This document shows, one piece after another, positions 49,376 through 59,957 of a DNA stretch of 64,000 bases. The notes under the pieces were generated by a model, which was not told the DNA's origin, searched no databases, and saw only the letters and a list, made by a program, of their open reading frames with translations. Source of the DNA: Emydura subglobosa (taxonomy: Eukaryota; Chordata; Testudines; Chelidae); the NCBI GenBank assembly GCA_007922225.1, contig ML679961.1, positions 70,846,890-70,910,889 of the forward strand, given 5' to 3'. Numbering within the stretch: position 1 is the stretch's first letter; each line of letters starts with the position of its first letter. A program made the position numbers and the translations under genes.

Positions 49376-50489
49376 TAAATGGCATAGCTGAATGAGATCT
49401 GAGCACCTGCCCCCTCAGCAGCTTAGTCCTAGCAACTTGGTAGCAGCTGCTACATTCCAGCAGGAGAAACCCTCCTGGAGCAGCTATACATCCACTTCCA
49501 TTCAGGGCAGTCCTTGTCCATTACAGTGCCATAGCTACCTCCAGCTTAAATTAAATCTACACCAGGAAACAACAACTTTGAATGAAGCCAGCGTGCCAAA
49601 GTAAAGGCAGCTCAGCAGATCTGGCCATGCCTCAGACAGAAGTGCTCCGAAGTAAGTAGCCTTCCTAAGGAAGGGGCCTCTGCGGCAGGTGAAATTAGCT
49701 CGATGTATTAAACGAGATAGTTTACGTTTACTAAATTGAGCTACTCTCACCTGCCTTAGAGGTCCCCTTCCTTAGCACGGCAATGGCAGCCGCTTGCCCC
49801 GAAAGGCAACAACTCTGTTAAAAGCAGATCTTTTAACGTTTGCTTCCAAGCCAGGCAGCTGAAGAGCCATAATCGCTGCTGTCTTGTCCCCCCCTCGCCT
49901 CGGACAGCTCAAGCCCCTCCAGGCTAGCATCGCTCTTTTCCTTCCCACTGGGAGCCCCCTAGTACCGTCTTGGACCCTCGGGTCCTGCACTCCGTACCAG
50001 GGGCGCCAGAGAAGGAGACACTTCAGCCGAGGGAGTCCCGGAGCACCGGGCCGCTGCTCTCTCAGACACGAGGGCTGTACACGGGGCGGGGGGGGATTGA
50101 TTCTGGAACGTTCACACGGACTTTCCCCACCACCCATCCCGTGAAAGCCCCCGACACGCTTCGCTCTGATCTCGCCCACTCGGAAAGTCCCCCGCGCTTA
50201 GAGTGGCAGGCGCCAAGTGCAGTCCCGCACAGGGACTGTGCCAGGGAATCTCCCAAACTACCCGGGGGGAGAGCGAAAAAAATCTCACCGAGCTGGTTTG
50301 CAACCCCAATAACTCCTTCCCAGAAATGCCCATCGCGTTTGGCCCCAGTTCAAGAGGAAAAACAAACCAGCCCCGCTGCTCGCTGGGGGCCTCAGTTCCT
50401 CCACCCCACCTCCCCAACACCGCCACAGGAGGGAACTAAATGCGGCTCAGGGGATGGGGGGGGGGTCTCCTGGAGAATCAACTATCTTC

Positions 50490-50511
50490 CCACACACACA
50501 CACACACACAC
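50490..50511. repeat. (CA)n tract in the CpG island
   Basis: About 11 CA units flanked by C-runs. Confidence 0.9.
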
Positions 50512-50863
50512 CCCCACCAAGCTGGGCCTTTCGGAGCCCCAGACCCAGCCAGATTGGTGGCAGCACAAACCAGGGAATTGCTGAGCCCGGCGGGGGGAGG
50601 CGGGGGGATAGAAGAGACACGGGGCTCCCGCCCGGTTACGGGGCACGGACACCCCCACCTCATGCCCCTTAAGGACCCAGTAAGCTGATGGGGAGAGCTG
50701 GGAAAGTTACGCGCCCCTGGAGCGGGTATCCCCCCCTTACACAGCATCAGTCCCCGCGCCCCCCTCCTCCTCACTCCCCCGATCACTTTCCTGGCAACCT
50801 TCCAACGCGCAGCCCCTTTCCCCGGCCGGGCCCTGCGCTGCGCTGAGAACGCCGCGCTCTCAC

Positions 50864-50990
50864 CTGCACCAGGACTAAGCGACGCGCAACAAGCTCCCTC
50901 CCTCGCCGAGCCGAGTCAGTCGATGTGGCTTTATGGCTTAGCTGCCTTGCCCTGCCCCAGCTGCTTTCAGTTCTGCTCACCAGGAGGAGT
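50864..50990 (-). other. CD82: Putative CD82 non-coding first exon
   Basis: A consensus donor GTGCAG|GTGAGAG occurs on the minus strand at 50864/50863 within the CpG island. This fits the known CD82 architecture of a non-coding first exon in a CpG island far upstream of the ATG. The transcription start is not determinable, so the right boundary is a guess. Confidence 0.5.
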
Positions 50991-51280
50991 CAGCTGCAGC
51001 AGCCAACCCCCGGGGGCAGCCCGGAGACGCCTCACACCCTTAACCCTTCCCAGCCCAGACTGGAGCCTCAGCCAACCAATCCTGTGGGGTTCCGGCCGCA
51101 GCTTTAACCCTTCCCTTGCCCAGCTGCTTTCAGGGCCGATCAGGGCACAGCACAGCACACCCCAGCCAGCTCGGTCCAGTTCAGTCCTTTCCTGCCGTGA
51201 CAAGCTGCGCCTGCAGAACGCGCAGCGCCTTTGGAGTTTGATCCCTAGTGCAAACAGCGTCTGCCTAGGACGGGCCGGGC

Positions 51281-51850
51281 AGTGGGGCTGGGCACTGATA
51301 GCATGTCCGTTTCCGTGGGAGATCGTTGCACAGCGTCAGCCTTCTGTCTGCTCTTCTGTCCTGTCCTGCCGGCCTAGCATTGCCAATCCCGAGCATTCAC
51401 ACCTCCCGAGTCAGGCCCCCAAGATTATGAAACTGGTTTAACAATTATGAGATGGTGTTTATAGGTGTACATAGTGAGGATTAGTTCCCTGCACTGGCTT
51501 CTGGTAGAAACCTTCTTTTGTTTTTAAAAGGGGAAGGGGGTGTGAAAGGAAACTGAGAATTTCACTGCATCATATGCCTCCAGGAGCTGGGCTTTAAGAA
51601 AAACGCCAATCATTACAAGATTTGTGATAAAATCACAAGAATTGGCAACCCTTTTCTTTCTCTCTTTTTAGTGAAAGGTATTTTATCCTTTCTAATAATT
51701 ACCAGAAATATCTTTCCACCCCTTGCCATTTATTCCAGAGCAGAAAACACCTCATCATCTCTCCTGTCACACTGATACCAGAGACATTCCTCTCTGGGTT
51801 TGCATGGTGTGTTGTCTCTCCTACTTTCCACCTCTCTAGTGGATTCTACA
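51281..51850. other. Upstream flank, no recognisable feature
   Basis: AT-richer DNA between the CpG island and the MITE cluster. No gene or repeat recognised. Confidence 0.5.
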
Positions 51851-51851
51851 G

Positions 51852-52496
51852 CTATGTCTACACTACAGAGTTCTGCTGGCAGACTTCCCTTGGACAGGGG
51901 GTGGATGATCCCTGACACAGCTGTGCCTGCACAAGTCCCTAGTGTAGATGCAATACCAGTACAGCTTGTTTCACATGTGAGGGGTGAGTTCAATGTTTAA
52001 CTGAACAGAGAGCAGCTTTGCGGGAATAAAAGTGCTTATATGTGTATGGATTATTTCTGTATGGGAAGGGCAATAAGTTTACCGTTATAAGGACTTGTCT
52101 ACACTTCAAATGCTTCAGTGGAGCAGCTGCACCGCAGCTGTAGTGCTTCAGTGAAGATACTACCTACATCAACGGGAGGGGTTCTCCCAAATAGTTAATC
52201 CACTTCCCACAGAAGCAGTGGCTAGATCAACAGAAGAATTCTCCCATCAGCCTAGCACTGTCTACACTGGGGGTTAGGTCAGTTTAACGGCATCGCTTAG
52301 GGATGTAGACTTTTCACACCCCTGCAACATAGTTATACCAACCTAATTTCCTAGTGTTGACCAGACCTAAGGAGCCTTTATACTACTGGTATAACTGTCT
52401 CCACATGAGAGGTTGTATTCCTGTAACTATTTCAGTAAAAATTCACATCCCTGATAGAAATAGTGAAACTGGTATAAAAGCTTTGTAGACCAGGCT
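51852..52496. mobile_element. MITE interrupted by a second MITE
   Basis: The outer sequence starts AGCTATGTCTACACTACAGAG at 51852 and ends TTTGTAGACCAGGC near 52495. The inner copy at 52091-52372 separates its halves, so this looks like an older element invaded by a younger relative. Confidence 0.5.
52091..52372. mobile_element. 'GTCTACACTA' MITE copy, inverted orientation
   Basis: It begins GGACTTGTCTACACTTC and ends TAGTGTTGACCAGACC. TAA flanks it on both sides, consistent with a 3-bp target duplication. The interior matches the 57165 copy in reverse (CATCCCT, GACAGTGCTAG and others). Confidence 0.7.
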
Positions 52497-52869
52497 AAGA
52501 GTCTGCCTTAGTTTTGGACATTTCACTGGATCACTAGGGTGCAGTTTTTGTATAGGGATCTATAGTAAGCTTGGTTTTGTTTGTTTTCCCCAGTGACTCC
52601 CCAGTGATGTTTATGCACTCGCCCCCTAAGCCTTCCACACTGGCTGTACACACTTGACTTGAACATCCATGTAAATACAATCACAATTAAAAAAGAAAGA
52701 AAGAAAATGAACCGACAAAAAACCCACTGGCTGTACAAATGCACAGGAGCTAGAGAAGGAGAGAGAGAGAGACATAGATAACAGGTCTCTGGCTTCTCTC
52801 CTTCTGTCTCAACTAAAATTTTGACCTGTCTCTCTGAAATCTCCTCATGGACGTCCAGCTGTCAACTTA

Positions 52870-53490
52870 GGGCAGGTCTACACTAGAGATATGTCCAAAC
52901 TACAAAATGATGTGGGCCTAAGTTATGTCGACATACAGCCACCACAGTAATTAAATCACTTTTGCATGTCCACTCTATGCTCCTTCTGTTGTGTTGCTGG
53001 TGCGCATCCTCCCCAGGAGCTCTGAAGTGTCTTTAGCTCTGGTTGCCAGAAGCTGGGAATGGGTGACAGGTGACAATGGGATCACGGGACAATTACCTGA
53101 TCTGTTCATTCCCTCTGAAGCACCTGGCACTGTCCACTGTCTGCAGACAGGATACTGGGCTAGGTGGACCATTGGTCTGATCCAGTATGGCCCTTCTTAT
53201 GTTCTTATGAGCGCTTGCACCAATTGAACTGTCACTGTGGGGCATTGTGGGATGGCTTCTGAAAGCCAGCTACAGTTGATATAAGCAGTGCAATGTCTAC
53301 ACTGACACAGCCAAACCTAACTATCTTGACCTAAGCACTATACCTCTCACGGTGGTGGAGTTATTAAATTGGCATAGCAGGCGAGTTACATTGGTGGGAG
53401 CGACATTTTAGTGTAGATGCTTACAGTGTTAGGTCAATGTAAGCTGCCTTGTGTTGAATTAACTCTGTTGTGTAGACCAGGACTAGGAAT
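52870..53490. mobile_element. MITE split by a CR1 fragment
   Basis: TTATGTCGACATACAGCCACCACAGTAATT...CCCCAGGAGC continues after the CR1 piece with 'GAGCGCTTGCACCAATTGAA', then CTGTCACTGTGGGG, to 'TGTGTAGACCAGG'. The interior is otherwise of the reptile MITE type. Confidence 0.6.
53021..53209 (+). mobile_element. CR1 LINE 3' end, inserted in a MITE
   Basis: GTTGCCAGAAGCTGGGAATGGG, 'GGATACTGGGCTAGGTGGAC' and the terminal CTTCTTATGTTCTTATGA (8-bp tail repeat TTCTTATG) are the classic 3' end of a reptile CR1 subfamily. Confidence 0.85.
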
Positions 53491-53829
53491 GCTTTACCAG
53501 TATAGGAATACTGGTATACTATACAAGCAAGGCGCTTCCAGTGTGGACGCAGCTATGCTGGCAAAGCTCCGCTCTGTATTGGTATAGTAAAACCACCCTC
53601 ACACGTGAAACAAGCTATACCCATGAAATAGCAGTTTTGCAGGTATAACTGCTTCTAAACTAGGGGCTTCAGCTAGCACAGCTGTGTCGGTCAGAGATCA
53701 CTCCTCTTCTCACCCCTGATTGACATAGCTATACCTGCAGAAGTCTGTACTACAGACACAGCCATAAACGCAACACGGGCAGAACTCTTAAACTTCCCCC
53801 CCAAGATTGTGTTGCTCCTTGCTTTTTCA

Positions 53830-54130
53830 GGCTGCGTCTACACTAGCACTTATGCCAGCAAAACTTTTGTCGTTCAGAGATGTGAAAAACATCCCCTGGA
53901 GTGACGTAAGTTTTACCGGCATAAGCGCTCGTGTGGACAGCGCTGCATTGGTGGAAGACGCTGTCCTGTTGACATGGCTACTGCCGCTCCTTCAGGTAGT
54001 TTTATTATGCCAGCGGGAGAGCTCTCTCCCATCAACATAACACGGCTACAGAGAGGCACACCTCTCACAGAGGCACACCTGTACCGATACAGCTGTACGT
54101 GCCGCTGTAAGTTTTAAGTGTAGACTAGCC
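53830..54130. mobile_element. 'GTCTACACTA' MITE, complete, TCA duplication
   Basis: GGCTGCGTCTACACTAGC to AAGTGTAGACTAGCC, 301 bp, flanked by TCA at 53827-53829 and 54131-54133. A 3-bp TNA duplication suggests the PIF/Harbinger superfamily. Confidence 0.8.
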
Positions 54131-54278
54131 TCAGTCATCGTGGACAACACCATCATCCTGCCTGTCACTCAGGCCTGTAACCTGGGCAATGTCTATGACC
54201 TGGCCCTCTCTCTATCTAGTTCCTCACAAACAGGCAGTGCCTAAATCTTGCCTGCTTCTTGGTGCATATCATCTCTTA

Positions 54279-54571
54279 GGCTTTTCTACACTAGCACTTT
54301 TGCCAGTATAACTTTTGTCAGACAGGGTGTGAAAAAACACACCCCTGACCGACATAAGTTTCTTCAACAAAAGCACCGACGTGGGCCATGCTATGTCAGC
54401 GGGCAATGCCCTCCTGCTGACATAGCTACCGCTGCTCATTGGGGGTGGTTTAATTACGCCGGCAGGAGAGCTCTCTCCTACTGGCATAGAGCGGCTACAT
54501 GGGAGACATTACAGTGGCGCAGCTGCACTGGTACAGCTGTGCTGCTGTAAGGTCTGTAGTGTAGACATAGC
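54279..54571. mobile_element. 'GTCTACACTA' MITE, complete, TTA duplication
   Basis: GGCTTTTCTACACTAGCAC to AGTGTAGACATAGC, 293 bp, flanked by TTA at 54276-54278 and 54572-54574. It is clearly homologous to 53830-54130, sharing for example GGAGAGCTCTCTCC. Confidence 0.8.
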
Positions 54572-54599
54572 TTAACACGGGACCTTTCCTCTCCATTCA

Positions 54600-55415
54600 C
54601 ACAGCTAAATCACTCATCCAGGCCCTTGTCATCCCACAGCTCTCTTCTGCAACCTCCTCCTTTCTGGCCTTGACAACTCCCACCTTGCCCCACCTATATC
54701 CATTCAAACAGCCATGGCAAAGTTCATTTTCCTGGCTTGTTGCTTTGACCACATTGCCCCTCTCTTTGTGTCCTTCCACTGGACCTCTTTTATTCACCAA
54801 ACAACTAACGTAAGCTACTTGTCTTCACATTTACAGCCCTTCACAACCTATCCCTACCCTAGGTATCATCTCTTATATGATATTGCGATGTGCACCCCGC
54901 CGTCTTCCCACAAATGACACCAGTCCTGACTGCCCAGTGTATAACTTCCCAACAAGCACCTTCAGACTTTTTCAGTCTGGCCTTTGTTGCATGAGAGGAG
55001 CTCCCTGTAAATACCAGCAAATACCACTTATCTTCCATGATGATTACAAAAGACGGTGACGATAGTTAAATAGCTGGACTGCTGTCACTGTTGCTTATCA
55101 TGCTGACCAGCATCATCTCATTGTTTCCTTTTGCTCCCCCTCTTTGTCTCTTGCATCCACTATCGATAGTCTGTAAGCTCTTCAGGGCAGTTTGTACAGT
55201 GGGTGGGGCCCTGGCCGATAGGCTACTGCAGACCAAATCATAACAATGATCTGTTCCCCTTTAGATCCATTGGTTAAAAGGCAGAGGAATCAGTACAGTT
55301 CAGCCTGTCTTTTGGATGAGACATAAAACCAAGCGCCTGTATTTGGCCCAGATGCAAAAAGGAACCCGCGGTGCTTGCAGGAGTCAGCATGTTACTCCAG
55401 TGTTCTTGTCAAATT
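54600..55415. other. Intergenic, nothing recognised
   Basis: Only short ORFs and no repeat family that I can name. Confidence 0.45.
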
Positions 55416-55419
55416 TGGG

Positions 55420-55690
55420 GTATGCCTACACTGCAATAAAAGACCCAGGGCATGTCTGAGGCTGGCCCAGTCAGCTGATGCAGGCTCGCGAGGGTTGTGT
55501 TGTGGGGCTATAAAATTGTTGACATTCTGGGTTTGGGCTGGAGCCTGGGCTCTAAGACTTCACAAGGTGGGAGGTTCTTACAGATTAGGATCCTGCCTGA
55601 ACCTAACCATCTAAACCGCTATTTTTAGCCCTGCAGCCTGACCCCCCACAAGCCTGAGTCAGCTGATCTGGACACTGTTCCACAGGTTTT
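55420..55690. mobile_element. Fold-back MITE, degraded
   Basis: GGGGTATGCCTACACTGCAATAAAAGACCC, 'TTTGGGCTGGAGCCTGGGCT', and 'AGCCTGAGTCAGCTGATCTG' match the fold-back family of 28641-28930. Confidence 0.55.
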
Positions 55691-55699
55691 TTATCATAT

Positions 55700-57110
55700 T
55701 CGATAACCCCATGTTACCAGATGTGCCCATCACCTTGGGGTATGCTCATTTATTAGGGTTACCTTCCTGGAAGGGGGGGTGTGATTCTAGGGATGTGATT
55801 CTATTAATGTACTGCTTGTGTTACTTGTGTGTTCATATGGCTACAAGTCCCCTCCCAATGGAGCTATCATGCAGGACCTAAGGTTTTCAGGGCTGGGTTC
55901 CTCCAGCACCAGATTCAGTAACCCCTCCCCCCCTCCCCCCCACAGATACACACACACATTCCAGATTAACCAAGTGCATCTGAGAGGACCGGGCTATCAG
56001 CACTCTCAGCTGATCCCTTATGTGTCCCTAAACTCAGCAGGCTGGGTGACACCACACTTTCAGTGGCCACCCTTATATGCCCCTTTCCAACGCACCAGAA
56101 TAGAGCACACTTATTGAGCAGGCTGGGTCCAAACAGCACTTTTTGGCTGCCCCCCCCTTATTTGACCCTGGACTCAATCAGGCTGGGTCGAACAGCACTT
56201 TGAGCCACACCCTTATTTGCCCCTGGACTCCATAGGCGAGGCAGAGCAGCACTTTTCAGCTGTCCCCTTTATATGCCCCTTTACACCACAATTGTTCTAG
56301 CAGTAACCCCCTTGATGAGCAAACCCCATAGGATTTTTGGGCACTCCAGAGATCTTTGGCTTAGGTAAGAGAAGCGTGGCTGCAGAACAAGATAGGGACC
56401 AAGAACACAAAGGAGTAAATGCAGTTTGGAGAGAAAGCGAGAGAAAGTGGAAACCAGCTTGATTATAACAATTATTTTATTGCTAGGTATATAAAACTTA
56501 TGATACTAATAGTAATACCATACAAGGAGAGAAAAACAATCAAATGCTTACAATACTACACAATTACAGTTGGGGTATTGGAGAAAGCTAGCCCAGGTTT
56601 GATTACAAAAGTAGAAAGTTATACCTGGACTAAGAGAGAGAGAGAGAAAAAGTGTGTTGGGGGAAGAAGGTGGGTGGGGCGGTCTCACCACTCCATGCAG
56701 CTCAGAGGTTCCCAGGAAACAGGCTAGTCAGCTTAGGGTCTGGAGTGCTTTGAGACAGGCAGAGCCCCATCACGATCAGTCAGGAAGAGGAGAAGTTCCA
56801 GTGGAACTGATGCAGCATTTTGGATCCAAGCATCAGAACAGTGATTTGAACTTTGATAGGGGTTTTTGTAGACACCAGGTTTGTTTATGGATAAACAATG
56901 TCTGGACAAAAGGAGCTGATCATTCCTGGCTATGGACAATGTTCCTTGAGAAAGCTCACAATGCAACCAGGATTCAGTGTTTTGCATATCAATAACTAGA
57001 ATGGTCTGATAACTGCGGAGCTGGATGTGCACAGGTGTGAGTTTATTTACACAGAGCTGCTAGGCAACACCCAAGAGTTATTTTTCACCTCACTAATTTC
57101 CTCCTGCCTT
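55700..57110. repeat. Unassigned repeat-like block with imperfect tandem units
   Basis: Between about 56037 and 56281 a unit of 55-80 bp recurs about four times. Its core is CAGGCTGGGT followed by CAGCACTTT, then CCCTTAT..GCCCCT. The downstream sequence (56330-57060) has the look of a dispersed element I recall only vaguely. No termini or coding motifs seen. Confidence 0.4.
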
Positions 57111-57164
57111 GTCACTTAGATATAGTTTTTTCCATTGCCTGTCCTAATCCACTGTGTGTTGTTA

Positions 57165-57456
57165 GGCCTGGTCTACACTAAAAAGTTACATCAGCATAGC
57201 TTACATCTCTCAGGGATGTGAAAAATCCACATGCCTGAACTATGTAGTTAAGCTGACCCAATCCCTGGTGTAGACAGTGCTAGTTCGACAGAAGAGTTCT
57301 TCTCTCTACCTCGCTGCTCAGAGAGGTGGATTAACTACAGCAACCGGAGAACCCCTCCCTTCGCTGTAGAGAGTGTCGCCGATGTAGTGTTATAGCAGTG
57401 CAGCTGTGGCACAGCAGCAGCTGTGAGACTGTCGCATTTTAAGTGTAGACATAGCC
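57165..57456. mobile_element. 'GTCTACACTA' MITE, complete
   Basis: GGCCTGGTCTACACTAAAAAG to TTTTAAGTGTAGACATAGCC, 292 bp. It is flanked by TTA on the left and TCA on the right, where the next copy begins. Confidence 0.85.
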
Positions 57457-57459
57457 TCA

Positions 57460-57720
57460 GGCCTGGCCTGCACTAGAAAATTAGGTTGGTTTAACTTTGT
57501 GGTCAGGGGTATGAAAAATCCACATCCCTGAGCAGAGTTGCTACAATGACCTAAGTCCCCATGTAGATAGCGCTAGGCTGATGGAAGACAGCTACTGCCT
57601 ATTGGGAATCTGGTTTACCTACACCAACGGGAGAAGCCCTCCCATTAGCATAGGTGGTGGCTAGACTAAGCACTACAGCAGCCAGCTGTGCCACTGTAGC
57701 ATTTTAAATGTAAGTAAGCA
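57460..57720. mobile_element. 'GTCTACACTA' MITE, head-to-tail neighbour
   Basis: It starts GGCCTGGCCTGCACTAGAAAA three bases after the previous copy ends, in the same orientation. The terminus ATTTTAAATGTAAG is decayed. Confidence 0.75.
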
Positions 57721-57864
57721 CTTATTCTTTGCTGCTATCTAGCTGCCATGTTACACCGCAGAGGTTATGTCGACACAGCAACTAGACACCCCTGGCTGGC
57801 CCATGCCAGCTGACTCGGACACTCAGGGCTTGGGCCGCAGGGCTGTTTCATTGCTGTGTAGACT

Positions 57865-59102
57865 CATAGACTCTAAGGTCAGAAGGGACCAATATGATCA
57901 TCTAGTCTGATCTGCTGCACAATGCAGGCCACCCACTCAGCCACCCAGCCCACCCACTCCTGTAATAGACCCCTGACCTATGACTGAGTTATTAAAGTCC
58001 ATAAGTCATGGTTTAAATACTTTGAGGTACAGAGAATCCACCAGCAAGTGAGCTGTGCCCCCTGCTACAGAGGAAGGCGAACAACCCTCCCCCCCCCCGA
58101 GACTTTGTCAATCCGTCCCAGGGGAAAATTCCTTCCTGATCCCAAATATGGTGATCAGCTAAATCCTGAGCATGTGGACAAGACCCACCAGCCAGACACC
58201 CAAGATAATTCTCTGTAATAACTCAGAACCCACCCCATCTAACATCCCTTCACAAGCCATTGGCATATCTACCACCTGTAGTCAAAGATCAGTCAATTGC
58301 CAAACTAGGCTGTCCCATCATACCATCCCTCCATACATTTATCAAGCTCAGTTTTGAAGCCAGCTAGGTTCTTTGCTCCACTGCACCCCTTGGAAGGCTA
58401 CTCCAGAACTTCACTCCTCTGATGGTTAAAAACCTGCATCTAATTTCAAGTCTAAACTTCCTGATGGCCAGTTTATATCCATTAGTTCTTGTATCCACAT
58501 AGGCACTGAACTTAAATAATTACTCTCCCTCCCTGGTATTTAGCTCTCTGATGTATTTATAGAGAGCAATCATATCTCCCCTCAACCTTATTTTGGTTAG
58601 GCTAAACAAGCCAAGCTCTTTGAGTCTCATCTCATAAGGTAGGTTTTCCATTCCTTGGACCATCCTAGTGGCCCTTCTCTGCACCAGTTCCAGTTTGAGT
58701 TCATCTTTCTTAAACATGGGGGACCAGAACTGCACACAGTATTCCAGATGAGGTCTCACCAGCACCTTGTATAACAGTACTAACACCTCCCTATCTCTAC
58801 TGGAAATACATAATCTGATGCATCCAAGGACCGCATTACCTTTTTTCATGGCCACATCACATTGGCAGCTCATAGTCATCCTGTGATCAACCAAAACGCC
58901 CAGGTCCTTCTGCTCCTCTGTCACTTCCAACTGATGCATCCCCAGCTTATAGCAGAAATTCTTGTTATTAGTCCCTCAGTGCACAACCTTGCACTTTTCA
59001 CTATTAAATTTCATCCTATTTCTATTATTCCAGTTTACGACATCATCTGGATCTTCCTCTATGATATCCCAGTCCTACTCTGTATTGGCAATCCCTCTCA
59101 AT
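57865..59102 (-). mobile_element. CR1 LINE, 5'-truncated, nested
   Basis: On the minus strand it ends with a CR1 3' end ('ATCATCTAGTCTGATC' near 57897 on the plus strand) and contains the longest reverse-transcriptase remnant in the window at 58520-58939. Confidence 0.9.
58520..58939 (-). pseudogene. CR1 ORF2 C-terminal fragment
   Basis: An open frame of 139 codons encodes the end of a CR1 reverse transcriptase: DLGVLVDHRM, then [22 protein letters not shown], and LGLFSLTKIRLRGDMIALYK. Upstream, the frame meets a TGA within the CKVVH segment. The element is 5'-truncated there, so no intact polymerase exists. Confidence 0.85.
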
Positions 59103-59957
59103 GTCTGGGCTCGAACTCAATGAAACAGCCTTGCAGTCCGAGCCATGTGAGCCTGAGTCAGTGGGCATGGGCCAGTCATGAGTGTCTAGTTGCTGTGTAG
59201 CTATACCCAGAGTGGCCCCATTTCTGTGATGGGTAACATGATCCCTTACATATAATTTTCACATCAGTTTAAGTTTGTACCAGCTTTTGTGATTCTTCTT
59301 GGTGAAGGGCACCAGGTACGTGAGATAGCCCATGGTTCTTAAATATATTCAATATTTTGCTTGTTGAGCAGCATCTGCACTGTAGATTGTCAGTGGATCA
59401 TCTCAGATTTTAACTGTTTCATAAAGTGGACCAAGGAGCCAACACCCACACAATGCAATTTGTTGGCTATGTTGGCGGAGTCTGAGCAGCCATCCCTGGT
59501 ATCGATGGGTGTTATATACATTGCACATAGGCATGGATCCCACCCAGTGTGGGCTGCTCTGTTGCTCCTGCCCAGTGGTGTCCAAACGTGTGACCCAAGA
59601 TGGTGCTTGTGTTGGGAAGAAAATGTGTATTTAATTATGAATTGAAAAGCCATTGCCTGAGCTGCACCCTTGCCGTTTTAAAAATGAAATACTTGAATCA
59701 GCCCCACCACTACAAAGAGGAGATGGGGGCACCTAGGGGCAGCTTGAGTGTGGGCCAGGAATGCTCTGAACAGCTGCTGCCCCTTCTCTGCTGTAGCTGC
59801 TCAGCAGCTCCCCTGCTGGCCTCCCGCTGCCTCACCTGGTGGTGGAAAGAAATGGCTTGGGCTGCTCCATTACTTCTTTCCCGGCTTTGCTTTAGCTGCT
59901 TCTTCGGAGCTGCGGACAGCAGGATAAAAACTTGACTAGTTTTAACTGAGCCTAGGG

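Larger units (their letters stand above)
26593..50863 (-). other. CD82: CD82 intron 1
   Basis: About 24.3 kb between the non-coding first exon and the ATG exon. It is AT-leaning intronic sequence with dispersed repeats listed separately. A further non-coding exon, as in human CD82, could lie within it, but I cannot locate one. Long stretches hold nothing I recognise: 30.4-34.1, 34.5-38.0, 38.7-40.7, 42.2-43.8, 44.8-48.0 kb. Confidence 0.75.
49770..51280 (-). promoter_or_regulatory. CD82: CpG island and putative CD82 promoter
   Basis: GC content and CpG density rise sharply compared with both flanks. A GC box GGGGCGGG lies at 50083-50090 and a CCAAT motif at 51076-51080. The splice donor of the probable first exon lies inside. 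Upstream of that exon, CCCAGCTGCTTTCAG (ending 50970 and 51132) and TTAACCCTTCCC occur twice each in 51.0-51.13 kb. The limits are by eye. Confidence 0.75.
57757..59212. mobile_element. Fold-back MITE split by a CR1 insertion
   Basis: The left half runs from GGTTATGTCGACACAGCAACT to CATTGCTGTGTAGAC (57757-57863). The right half runs from GTCTGGGCTCGAACTCAATGA to GTTGCTGTGTAGCTATACCC (59103-59212). The two are mirror-related to each other and to 28641-28930. Between them lies an antisense CR1. Confidence 0.75.

Noticed and set aside
49970..50584. 204-codon open frame on the plus strand
   Set aside because: It lies in the CpG island, where stop codons are rare because of GC content. The translation is low-complexity with no known domain.
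50923..51441. 172-codon open frame on the plus strand
   Set aside because: GC-rich promoter sequence, opposite strand to the CD82 first exon. No domain is recognisable.
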